A stretch of DNA of 64,000 nucleotides from Tubulanus polymorphus (taxonomy: Eukaryota; Nemertea; Palaeonemertea; Tubulaniformes; Tubulanidae): the NCBI RefSeq assembly GCF_964204645.1, contig NC_134034.1, forward strand, positions 3,318,072-3,382,071, in the 5' to 3' direction. The translations under genes were made by a program, and so were the position numbers. Shown here piece after piece: positions 54,345 through 64,000 of the stretch. The notes under the pieces are model-generated. The model had not been told where the DNA came from, ran no database searches, and saw only the letters and a program-made list of their open reading frames with translations. Every line of letters starts with the position of its first letter. The first letter of the stretch is position 1.

Positions 54345-56492
54345 TCAGTTTCCGTCAAAAGTCACTTTCTTTTCTGCGTCCGGTTCCGGTTCATCCTTTA
54401 CCGCGGGGGCAAGGTCGCCCTTAATTACTGGCTCAACTGGAACCACGTGATACAAACCGAGTTTCACCTGTTCGTGACCGTACTTCCGGTCGCCGTAGCA
54501 GACGAACAGGTGATTTTTATCCCTTCCGGAAACCGCCGAATCGACCAGAAAACAATCCCAACTCTCGACTGTTATCGGTTCCGCCATGGTGCGCCGTAAG
54601 GGGTCGATCTCGACCGACCAAACTCGCGATTTCTCCAACGCGAGTCCGGATGATTTCAAAAGCGACCGGCTGGATTCGGCGACCGGATTCAAATGCAGCA
54701 AGGCATCGGTACCGTCCAGTGCGCCCTCTGGTGACGAGTGGGGACTAATGGGAACCTGATCGGCCGCCTTTTCTTTCGCCAACGAATGATCGAACGACGC
54801 TTTCACGCTCGCCAAATATTTGCTAAAACCCTTTTTCTCCGACGAGGAACTCGATTTTAGAAGCTCGTCTTCTTTAGCGATATTAGCGCCCCCTGCTCCC
54901 TCTTCGGACGCCAATGAAGACACGGATTTGAGCGTCGCCTCGGAACCTCCCGACGAAGTGGACAGTTCCAACTCGTAATCGACCGGCATTGTGTAACGCA
55001 TTTTCGGCTGGTCGCTCAGGTTGCTGTAGTTAACCTGCCACGCGCTTCCGAAAACAAAAATATTATTTTCGTCGAATTTACATATGGAATTGATGCACCT
55101 GGCGATCGGATTCGGCGACCAGTCGCGACGCGGCACCAGCGACCCCAAAAGCGCCGAGAAATCGATGATTTGCACGCATTCGACCAGTGCCGATGACTTT
55201 TCGAGGCCGTCGCGCGTCCCGAACATGAGCAGTTTATCGTCGGTAGCTACGATTACTTCGTCGCGTTGATTGGCGAATATAGCGCGCGCGATGCCGCCCT
55301 GGGTGGAGAAACTGACTTTTCCGTTGATGTCGATGAATTTCGTATTGGCGTGTTTGTGGAGGTCGTCGTCTTGAATTCGATTGGTCGTGAAACTGCTCAC
55401 CGGATACGAACAAACGACGCCGTCGCCCCCTATGAACAGCTTGTTACGATAGGCGAAGATGGCCACGATGCCTCCTTTGATGGCTACGTTATTTTCAGTA
55501 CCGGTGCAGGCCAGGGCCGTCCCGATCACTTTACCTTTGCTGTTGTAGTTGTCCATTTGGCGGTAACGCATGACGGTCGAGTCGAACGCGCGGTAAAAAT
55601 CCCCGACCGAGCTGTCGCGCGTGAAAATACCGATCCCCTTCCCGCGAACGGTGCGCCGGATATCGGCCATGACCTTATGCGCGCCCAGACGATCGTCGAA
55701 AAGCCTGACGGATTTATTCGTCGACACAAGCACGCCGCCGTCTTTCAAACCGGCCACGCTCTCGAGGCGGCCCCCGATTTGGTCGAGGTCATCGTCCGCT
55801 TTCGTGCGCAGATCGTCGAGACGAAATCGCGGCGGTTTCGGTCGCGTTTTGACCCCTTCGATTTCGTCGACCGCTTTCTTCTCGATGACCAACTGACCGA
55901 CCACGCTCGCGCGCGTGTTAGCGGTGGCGTTGTCGAATCTGACGTCGACAGTCGACCGCTCCAGATCCTCGGCCGCGTCCTCCAAACCCTCCAGACACAG
56001 ATACAAATGTTTCTCAGTATATTCCCTTAAATCGTCCAGCTCGATATTTTCGACTTTCACCTTATTCAGCATGTACTCCAGCAATCCTATTTTCACGATC
56101 GAATCTTGTACTTTGTGTTTGACCTTGTCGAACTTTTCCTCCAGGTCGGTTCGAACCCGGGACAGCTCGGTCATGTATTCGTCCTCGCAGGTATCGGTCA
56201 GTTGTCGGACCTCGTCCAGGGTTGATTTGATCTGGTACTCGACCGCACACAAACTGTCCGAATTCTCGGATAAAGAGCTATCCGCGTTGATCAGAATATC
56301 GGCCAGAATTTGTGTGTGGACGTTCAATTGCTCGAACGCTTTGTCGAGGTCGTTTTTGCCGCCACCAGCGCCATCTACGCCTGTTGATGCACCGTCCTTA
56401 TTCTCTATTTGATGAGGGCTACTGACGTCATCTTTCTTCTCGCTGTCATCGGCTTTGGGGCCATTTGTCGTCTGTGGTACTGCGGTTGCCAT
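54345..56492 (-). CDS. Uncharacterised 715-aa coiled-coil protein with beta-rich C-terminal region
   Basis: I do not recognise this family. The intronless frame is clearly coding, with a GC-rich third position and strong bias. Residues 1-45 are low-complexity acidic. About 50-200 form a heptad-like coiled coil (LDKAFEQLNVHTQILADIL through LCLEGLEDAAEDLERS). About 235-520 alternate short hydrophobic strands with loops (GGVLVSTNKSVRLFDDRLG, NKLFIGGDGVVCSYPV, DEVIVATDDKLLMFGTRDG, ENNIFVFGSAWQVNY), resembling beta-propeller blades. A Ser-rich linker (about 530-580) and a final strand-like segment (KNHLFVCYGDRKYG) precede an acidic tail. The layout recalls TRIM-type proteins without RING or B-box, which is an analogy only. 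The protein has no signal peptide or membrane segment, so it is likely cytosolic. Confidence 0.8.
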   Translation of the reverse strand: MATAVPQTTNGPKADDSEKKDDVSSPHQIENKDGASTGVDGAGGGKNDLDKAFEQLNVHTQILADILINADSSLSENSDSLCAVEYQIKSTLDEVRQLTDTCEDEYMTELSRVRTDLEEKFDKVKHKVQDSIVKIGLLEYMLNKVKVENIELDDLREYTEKHLYLCLEGLEDAAEDLERSTVDVRFDNATANTRASVVGQLVIEKKAVDEIEGVKTRPKPPRFRLDDLRTKADDDLDQIGGRLESVAGLKDGGVLVSTNKSVRLFDDRLGAHKVMADIRRTVRGKGIGIFTRDSSVGDFYRAFDSTVMRYRQMDNYNSKGKVIGTALACTGTENNVAIKGGIVAIFAYRNKLFIGGDGVVCSYPVSSFTTNRIQDDDLHKHANTKFIDINGKVSFSTQGGIARAIFANQRDEVIVATDDKLLMFGTRDGLEKSSALVECVQIIDFSALLGSLVPRRDWSPNPIARCINSICKFDENNIFVFGSAWQVNYSNLSDQPKMRYTMPVDYELELSTSSGGSEATLKSVSSLASEEGAGGANIAKEDELLKSSSSSEKKGFSKYLASVKASFDHSLAKEKAADQVPISPHSSPEGALDGTDALLHLNPVAESSRSLLKSSGLALEKSRVWSVEIDPLRRTMAEPITVESWDCFLVDSAVSGRDKNHLFVCYGDRKYGHEQVKLGLYHVVPVEPVIKGDLAPAVKDEPEPDAEKKVTFDGN

Positions 56493-59400
56493 GGTGAGTG
56501 GATCACCGTTCGTTTGGTGATTTCTGAAATTATAAACTGATTTTTATTATTTCTGAAAGTTGGTTTGATGCCATTTTGATGTCAATTACCGTGATCCCAA
56601 ATTCTACATTGCCAGAGACTAATCTCTAATTCGCTGTAGAATTTTACCAGTTCCAAGTGAAAAATCGAGTCGTTTTGTATATACTGTTTAGTCGGTAATT
56701 GACACCAACTCGGGGTAGAATTTCACAATCGCTGTAAGAGTATCTGTGATACCAGTGGGGTCGAACCATCCCGATTCAAATCGGTATGCATAGGCCTACG
56801 TAGGCCTACTACATATGTCAAGAAACTTGACGGGCCATATTGATGGCCTAGAATGTTACCACAGAATTTCACCTGACGCTTACCCCTCCCCCCTCCGGCT
56901 ATCATATATAGTTATACTTACCGCAATTCGTCGGTTTTAGTCGTCGATTTAGAATTGAAGATATTTTGGAAACGTTTCATCAGTTGTAGCAGTGAAATTT
57001 ACAAGCACGGCCTGAACCATACTGGAACATATATTATATACTATATATTATACAACAGCTCCCAGGGTATACATTTCATATATACATATACATATTATTT
57101 GAACTGTTTTGAATTGCTAATTTTTTGTGTCATTTACATTTATGCGCATTGATACTGAAAATAGACCGTACAGACACGCGCGGCATCTGAATAATACGAT
57201 AACATATGTGACGAAAGTTCAGTTCTATGATGATAGTATAAATTTTATTCTTCTAGGAGGGTTGTATGCAAGCAACAGCAACGCCATCTATCCAGAAAGC
57301 AGCGATAACGGGTTTTCTGCCTACAGCCTGCGAATGTTCATGTATCCCTTATATACTGGTCAGTCATGATTCGATTTTAGCAATGAATAGACGAATATAC
57401 TCATATGCTTTTTTGACTTCCTACGTCAATGACGTAACGATATAGATTTAGCTGCTTAGCAGAGATAACGGGTTTTCTGCAGCCTCACAAAGGTTCATTA
57501 ATAGGCCTAATAATAGTGATTTGATTAAAAAAACGACATATCAGTGACTTCCAACTTAAATGACTGAAATATCAATTAAAGCAAATGAGAAAAAAATCCC
57601 GAAAAAGAAACGGATTGGGACTCGCAAACTGCAACGGCCACTAGTTCGACCCAGGGGCACACTAACGAAAGTACCGACGTGCAATATTCACTTTATAGGT
57701 AATAAATAGATCAATCATGTTCTTAATGACTTCCAACTTCAATCACTGTACTTTTCGAAGCAACCTAGAAAAAAATATTCCGGAAAAATTTTGGGACCAG
57801 AAATATAAAAGACCCGTTGCCTTGAAGACGGTCGTCCTAACGCTGCACCAACCTCAATCGCTCTAGACCTGGCCGACGTGCACCCGCCGGCAATTGTTCA
57901 AAAACGATTCCTGACACTGACACTTCTCAAAGGATAATGTTCATATTATAGATGAAAGTTCTTTTGGTGTTCATTGGTTCGCGCTGCTTAGGTTTAGGAA
58001 CGCTCGGAAGCATTCGGCTTAAACAAGCGCATGCGCACGACACAAGGACACAAGGAAAAATAATACAGAATCATGTTTCTGGGCACTTATCTGTGTCGTG
58101 CGCGTTTACGAGAAACCAAACATGTTTTTTTTCTTTGTTTCCGTTTTTCCGGTGTCGTCTGCGTTGGGCTTGAAACCCCGATGGTTTTCTTGCTGTGAGC
58201 AATTGAGCGCGACCGGTTGAATAAAGCCGATACAGTGCTGCCATCTAACCGTTACTTGATGGTGTCAGGTGGTTTGAGGCGGTGTTTTGGCGGCAACGTG
58301 TCATTGTTGAGTTGCAGCTCGTTTAGGCAACAACTGCCGCGTAATAAGCGTTTCGTCTCGTTGCTGCAGGTGAGAGACTCTTAACAAATCTCTTTTTAAA
58401 TAATAAGACGTATCAATAAATTGTCTGCATTTTCTCTTCGTTTATATCAATGTTAAAGACAATAAATGCGTCGTATCGTACCACCAGGTGCGGTACTTGA
58501 CGAGCGTGGGGGTACTCCATTGCAATCATTTGTTGATATATGAGTTGTTGGTTTCTGTTGCTTACATATGGCCGAAGTGTGCATGCATGGCCGCCATTTT
58601 TGTCTCAGGTATACTCAAAAATACTATGCTCTTGTGTGGTAAGGCAAGTAGGCCTTAAGCACCGGAATTGAACTCGCAAAAACTTCGTACTTACGTGTTG
58701 CGTACCAATAAATTTGCAAGGAATTGATTATTGCTGAAATTATGTGTAAGATCTTGTTCAGAATCCCGTGGTGTTTTTGTAGATGTGGCGCTTTTTCGCC
58801 GCAGGGCTGGCGGAACCCGTGGCCGGGCCAATAATTTTGCCGATGATGATTTTTGATCTGATGGTTATTCGAGAACTTTAGCTAGGCCTGGTGCTCCCAT
58901 TCCTGAAAAAAGTAATCGTGATCTATGAAACAGCTGCGTCTAAAACATCATCGTCCGTAAAGCAAAGCGACTCTATCGCAAACCCCGAATCATGATACCG
59001 GAAAAGTATAGTCACAAATAGATACCGAACCCTCGAAATGGAACCATTAAAAACAAAATTATCCGGGGAAGACCTCCGATTTTTTTGCACGGTTAACGCC
59101 TCGTTGTATGAGCCGGGCCGATGATGCCTCCGCCGGTCCCGCGCCGTCGTTGAGGACCAACTTTTCAAAGTCAAAACTGAATTACAGCAGGAACCTTACT
59201 CAGCGAATCTGCTCAACGTAATTTTCGTCGCAAATTACGCGGGAGTCTACTCTCGCAACTCCAAATTCGTGAAAATCTCCGTATTCACACGTAATCTTTT
59301 CCGACAACACGATGTCCATCCAGTAAATTGTTTGTGTACAGTCTCACTACCCATAGCGCGGCGCCGGTCCATTCGTGACCCGTTTAAACTACCGAGAACG

Positions 59401-60747
59401 ATAAGCAAACTTTCAGTCCCTACTGTTAGTGAATGTGAAAAAAATCCTTACACCTAAACCGATCACGTCGCTGACGCTATAGGCGGAGTCGATTGTACGT
59501 TGGTAACGTAAGAGCTGTTTCGCAAAGATTGAAATTATGTATTTGTTTTCCTCGGCGCAATTATTTTTACTTTTTAGTGTCGCGAAGAGACATTGAAATA
59601 TTTGTTGGTTTTTGTCCGTGCCACACTGCGTTTTCCGACAGATTTTCCTCCAGGTACCAGTCTGCCAAGTTAGCTCGGGTCCGCTACCGGCCTCGCTAAA
59701 CAAACGACCTAAACACCCGGAGGAGAGTTTAATATCTATATATATAAATATTAGTTAATGAAATAATTTTTCCAAGAATCTACGGAGTCGGCGCTAAAAT
59801 ACAAACCATTAAAACAGATAGGAGTGGTTGCTACAGATATAGCGGCTTAAGGCCAGAACAATATTTACCTTTAACGAAACAGGAGATCCGATCCCGGGGC
59901 TATAATTTAGAAAAACTTGTCATATCCAAAGGGGATAATACATGTATAATGTTCGAAATGGTATTCGGCGATTTTCTTCACCGAAGTGCACCGGTTTTCT
60001 TTCACCGCAATCAAAAATGTGTTGGATTCAAAAGTCAACCTTGATTCGCCCTGCCTGCCGATGACTTCTCGTGAATCCAGTGACTCACGTGCAGGATGCG
60101 ACTGTCAACCGACCGTCCTAAAAGTCCCCACTTATTTTGGGGGGATGAATATCATTTTTTACTCGTCTGCCCGTACTTCCAGGAACCCAGCGCTAGATAC
60201 CGTACATCCCAGAGCGTTATTGGAGATTCCCCGATATTGTAAACTTGAATAATTTGTTCAAGTCAAATTGCCAAACCCTTAAAAAACTGGCGTTGTACAT
60301 ACGCAAATGTTTAATGCATTTCTAATGTTTGATGTTGCAATGTATATTGTAAAATAATTTTGTGCTTTGTGCAATTGTATAATTGTGGAGTAAATAAACT
60401 AATTGTAATTGTAATTGTAATTTTTGTAAGATATCTACCGTTCTGCCCTTGTCCAGTCATAGCCTTACTGGTGCGTAGGGTGTCTACTGTCAATTGTCCA
60501 GTCATCTATCGAGGATCTATTTATATGGAACAGTTTTTACGTAATGATGAGATATGTTTTGCAGATTTTTATTTCAGGCCTAACATCGGTAAATTTAAGC
60601 GAGCTGGACACGCGTTTCCCAAAACTATCAAACTGCTTATATTATATTGGTAAGTGCGTAGTATTATCATCTAGAAAAAACGTATCAAGATACTCCGATA
60701 CATCGATTGTTTGTGAAGAAAATCGTGACTTTTCATCCGTTGCGACT
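56493..60747. other. Intergenic, no gene supported
   Basis: Diverged repeats of GATAACGGGTTTTCTGC occur at 57306 and 57465. A possible non-coding first exon ends at GTTGCTGCAG followed by GTGAGA near 58371. A retroposon-like 3' tail ends in (AATTGT)n at about 60395-60422. Small ORFs on both strands at 58.9-59.7 kb have no recognisable features. Confidence 0.4.
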
Positions 60748-61004
60748 ATAGCATAGTATATTGTTATGGAATAGGTATTATGATACGTAAAATGAGTAGG
60801 CCCAAATTGTATTTATAAATCATATAGTGGTTGTCCCTAGGATTGCACAACTCTCTAATTCTAGTGTGTTCTTTCCTCGATAATAATAGAATTTCCTAGT
60901 TACTGACTATTGCTATTTCCGCCGTATGATTTATATTTACAATTTCCTAAGTACTCATTTTACGTATTGGAATACCTATTTCATAACGATATACTATATC
61001 TATG
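60748..61004. repeat. 257-bp foldback
   Basis: The arms CATAGTATATTGTTATGGAA...ACGTAAAATGAGTA and their imperfect reverse complement enclose about 90 bp. It ends about 200 bp upstream of the PAN/laminin-G gene. Confidence 0.7.
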
Positions 61005-61200
61005 AAAACGGCTTGTCTTTTACCTTTGTCTCCGTACTTGAATTCACTATTCATTGTTTTCCCCGGTAATTGTTTTGAATTACGCTAACTGGTTATTTCC
61101 TTTCTACAGCGTATTTTCAGATCAAAAACAGTTTTGACTGTCAATAAGAAACTGCCTGTTTTTGTCTTGAAAGTAGGCCATATATCTGTGAAGGCCTATA

Positions 61201-63416
61201 ATGAAAATAATTGTTTTTAGCTGGATCCGACGTCTAGAGGACAGGCACAACATGTTGGTGACGTTTCTTCTAACGTGGTTTGTAACGGTGAACGTTGCTT
61301 ACGGCGAAGATGTCGGGCAATCTGTGGTGCTTTTCAAACGACCGCCGAACTGCAAGAATAAGACACCGGGTTTCAACTCGCTGAACGAATTCAAAGAAAC
61401 CCGGCGATATTTGGAGTGCTTTAGACGGTGCGCGGCAGACGACCGCTGTCTGTCGGCCTTATACTCGAAAAAGAACCGGTTGTGCCGCCATTATTCGCGG
61501 ACTTCAGATTCGAAATGTACGGGACTCGAACCCACCGCGGACGACACGAAATTCTACGAGCGACGAACACGAACGGTAAACGCTCAGACTAACATCGATA
61601 AAACCAACTATAATTTCAAAGATCAAAAACGAGATTTATTTTCCACAACTGACGATGGTCTCCGTAGTGAGAAAGAGAGTCCAGATCGTCGTTCCTTTTT
61701 AATTCGTATCTCAATTATTGATAATTAGCCAGAAATGCCGTTTTTAATCTATAAAATTTGTAAAAATAATAATATCATTCATGATGATATTCAAATTTGT
61801 ATGAAGTGGAGGTTTTAATCTAATAATCTATTATTTACATCTAAATATTCGGGTTTTCTGCTGACACTGAATAACTTGCGTATACAATTCGAAACATTCT
61901 AACTCCTGTTAACCCGCGTAATAATTTGCTCAATAGGTCAACGAAAACGCAACAGATGTCAGTGACGGATGCCCAGGGATCTTAATTGGCAGAAACTGTG
62001 AATATGATAAAAATAGTAAGTATTGAAACTGACTTACAGATCACACGCGCCTGGTGCAACTTTTTTTCGTTATGTCGATTCAGCTGGATAAAATTCAGCT
62101 GGATTTGCGCATCGATTTGAAAAATTGTTATGTTAGTTGCACCTAAAAAACGGTTCCAAACATGGCGTAATCCGCGAGGCTGCAGCTACGGAATGAAAAC
62201 GGTTACGGTTATATTTCACTTATGATTGTCACTCACTCCACTTATATTCACTATTGACTTTGATAATTGCGACACCCCCCTCCGATCCGCCCCTCCCCTT
62301 CCCCACTTCTGATGGTGACTATTCGGATATAGTCGAAACGTTGGTTGGAATAGATTTATACCTTTTTTCCGTTATATCAGTGTGGGATTTTCTATACGCG
62401 GATTATTTTTTTCGGTAGGGGGGGGGGGGGAGTTCGCGTGGAGCACTACGCGCATTCATCTTAAAGCTCAATTCCACTTCCATGACTTGACTCCTCCCAT
62501 CCCCTCCAAGCAGGGCTGATCATGAAAACCCCGTGCAAAACATCCGTAATGAAAAACGGTCGCAAAATTGGTCCATATGGCAGAGATGTTTATGGCCCAG
62601 ACGGCAGAGATGCTTATACTCCAGACGGCAGAGATGTTTATGGTCCAGACGGCAGAGATGTTTGTGGTCCAGACGGCAGAGATGTTTGTGGTCCAGACGG
62701 CGGAGATGTTTATGGTCCAAACGGCAGAGATGTTAATGCTCTCATCGATTCTCTTTTCAGACGCATCTCAATACTTTCCGATGGATAACGTAGTTGCCGG
62801 TGACATTTGCATTGGCTCCAAACTCAACGCCACTACTTCTGACGTTAAAGTCGTTCCCGGAGCGTTCTCCGAATACGCCGTGCAAATCAAGAGCCTGGCT
62901 GGATACATCGATTTCGGATCAGTCAAAGAGCTGGGTTGTTTCGGGGGGGATTTCGAAGCGTGCGGCTCGGATGGGTTTACCCTGATGTTTTGGTTACGCA
63001 TGTTCGGAGGTACAGTCGACATTTATATGACAAATCGCGGCACAAATCCGCTAAGCTTCGGTTACTTGATGACACGCCAAAATGGTTACATAAAACTGGA
63101 TCTTCGGAGATGCGTAGACCACGGGCGCAGCGTCAGAACGAAGACCATATCCACCTCGACTCAGTTCAAGGTCGGATGGGTGCACGTGACCGTCACGTGG
63201 ACGATCTCCTCTTCGGTGAATATGTATATGAACGGTACTAAAGTACAGGTGGACGAGGATAAAGAATCGCAAAAGGAGTGTAAAATCGGCGCGGAGCATA
63301 ATTTGATGGTCGGTGTGGCTACCCCACTGGTAATTGACGAGCTACTGTTTTGGGAACTCGTAGATATGAATATGATTCGTAGTGTTTGGGATTATTATAA
63401 GTTACCGTACCAGTAA
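61201..63416 (+). CDS. Secreted PAN/apple plus laminin-G-like protein (3 exons, 369 aa)
   Basis: Exons are 61201-61575, 61937-62015 and 62761-63416 (1110 nt, in phase). The first Met is at 61201. An internal Met at residue 18 starts a better signal peptide (MLVTFLLTWFVTVNVAYG), so translation may begin at 61252. Next is a Cys-rich PAN/apple-type module (about 45-120) with CKNK, YLECFRRCAADDRCLSALY and CRHY. Exon 2 is a short linker with two Cys (DGCPG, NCEY). Exon 3 is a concanavalin-like/laminin-G-like jelly-roll of about 215 residues (DGFTLMFWLRM, VGWVHVTVTW, VNMYMNGTKVQV, IDELLFWELV). Both modules bind proteins or sugars outside the cell. Matrix, lectin-like or immune roles are possible and the ligand is unknown. 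Confidence 0.8.
62305..62352 (+). ncRNA. Hammerhead-ribozyme-like motif in Penelope-type debris
   Basis: CTGATGG (62309-62315) is followed by a stem GACTAT / ATAGTC and then GAAACGTTGG. The order of parts is that of a hammerhead core, with one change from CTGANGA. About 40 bp later comes CAGTGTGGGATTTTC, a sequence style common in Penelope-like element ends. It lies in intron 2 of the PAN/laminin-G gene. Confidence 0.45.
62569..62736 (+). repeat. 24-bp minisatellite beside a splice acceptor
   Basis: Seven units of GGTCCAGACGGCAGAGATGT-type sequence with little divergence end 25 bp before exon 3 of the PAN/laminin-G gene. The period is a multiple of three and the array is open in all three forward frames. 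Confidence 0.9.
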
Positions 63417-63600
63417 ACGTGACTATCGCGAGGTACACAATACGACGCTGCTGCGGCAATCGAGGATTCCGCTAATGGCAAACTATGAACCGCCGAGTAC
63501 ACTATGTAGATACTCAGTCCTCGTCGTGAAGTTTATTTATCTATTTAAAGTCGGCCTGCCAAGGGTCCAAAAATGGAATATTACGGCATTTTTTGTTAAA
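63417..63600. other. 3' flank of the PAN/laminin-G gene
   Basis: It contains a fragment of the GCAATCGAGGATTCC repeat near 63455. No clear AATAAA is seen before the MITE. Confidence 0.4.
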
Positions 63601-63602
63601 AC

Positions 63603-63889
63603 CCTTTCAGTGCGTCTACACCGCAGTGCGGTGTATAAATCAGTGATGGATTTTGCTAGTACACCGCACTGCGGTGTATTGATGTAATTAGTAATTTGTA
63701 ATTATATCTATTGAAAAATGGCAGCAAGTGTCAAACATAGTGAAATACTAGTAACTAACGATACACCGCACTGCGGTGTAGACGCACTATAGTGGTATTC
63801 CCATTGTTCAACACACTAGGGTGGAATTTTTTAGAATTTTCAAATTTTCTCCAGCACTATAGGGTATTAATTAGTCAGCACTGAAAGGG
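63603..63889. mobile_element. piggyBac-like MITE, copy C, reverse orientation
   Basis: A 287-bp copy with CCCTTTCAGTGCGTCTACAC at the left and CACTGAAAGGG at the right, flipped relative to copies A and B. The flanks are TTAAAA and TTTTAA, so the TTAA sits two bases outside the CCC/GGG. It carries three intact ACACCGCA(C/G)TGCGGTGTA palindromes. Confidence 0.8.
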
Positions 63890-64000
63890 TTTTAATGGTT
63901 GGCAGCATACATCAATCGATAGATTAGATCCGATAGTACATGAAAATGTCTGTTGCCACTCTGGGGTCCTGATTTTTTAACCTATAGGGGGCGCTGAAGT

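Noticed and set aside
55266-56030. 254-codon plus-strand ORF
   Set aside because: It is antisense to the well-biased 715-aa minus-strand gene and arises from its codon bias; it shows no independent features.
62520-62720. Minus-strand ORF of HKHLCRLD repeats
   Set aside because: It is the antisense reading of the 24-bp minisatellite.

Overview
This window is nuclear DNA from an invertebrate animal. Genes are interrupted by GT-AG introns, long intergenic and intronic stretches are packed with short non-autonomous DNA transposons (MITEs) and SINE/LINE debris, and the coding regions (C2H2 zinc fingers, an ionotropic glutamate receptor, a peptide-receptor-like GPCR, CUB and PAN/laminin-G-like secreted proteins) are typical of bilaterians. 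The mixture suggests a lophotrochozoan, perhaps a mollusc. That placement is an inference from gene style, not a measured result. All exon models were built by hand from reading frames, splice sites and phase, and all spliced models below are phase-consistent.

Layout: 0.5-5.4 kb holds a small orphan ORF, a tRNA-like SINE and a dead LINE reverse-transcriptase fragment. 5.4-8.1 kb (minus) is a 7-exon secreted three-module CUB-like gene, flanked by remnants of related copies near 3.3 and 11.1 kb. 14.0-15.2 kb (minus) is a single-exon 7TM receptor. 21.7-31.8 kb (plus) is an 11-exon, 819-aa ionotropic glutamate receptor. Its last exon and about 2.3 kb of downstream DNA occur a second time, inverted, at 16.9-19.0 kb, so the gene is bracketed by the arms of a large inverted duplication. 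35.3-37.7 kb (plus) is an 810-aa C2H2 zinc-finger gene. 38.5-50.5 kb (plus) is a complete 10-exon mitochondrial citrate synthase (464 aa, the same length as the pig precursor). 54.3-56.5 kb (minus) is a 715-aa intronless protein of unknown family. 61.2-63.4 kb (plus) is a 3-exon secreted PAN/apple plus laminin-G-like protein.

The genes do not form a pathway; they are independent eukaryotic transcription units. The most informative material is the transposon archaeology. A PIF/Harbinger-like MITE with a TAA target duplication is present in one arm of the inverted duplication and absent from the other, and its insertion created an AATAAA downstream of the receptor stop codon. A TA-flanked MITE family has inserted into its own kind. 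A TTAA-flanked, piggyBac-like MITE family is present in three copies. A GGGCC-ended foldback family occurs in one-unit and three-unit forms. A repeat monomer of about 80 bp recurs in four introns of citrate synthase. Two hammerhead-like motifs mark probable Penelope-like element debris. I see no classical tRNA, rRNA or CRISPR locus.
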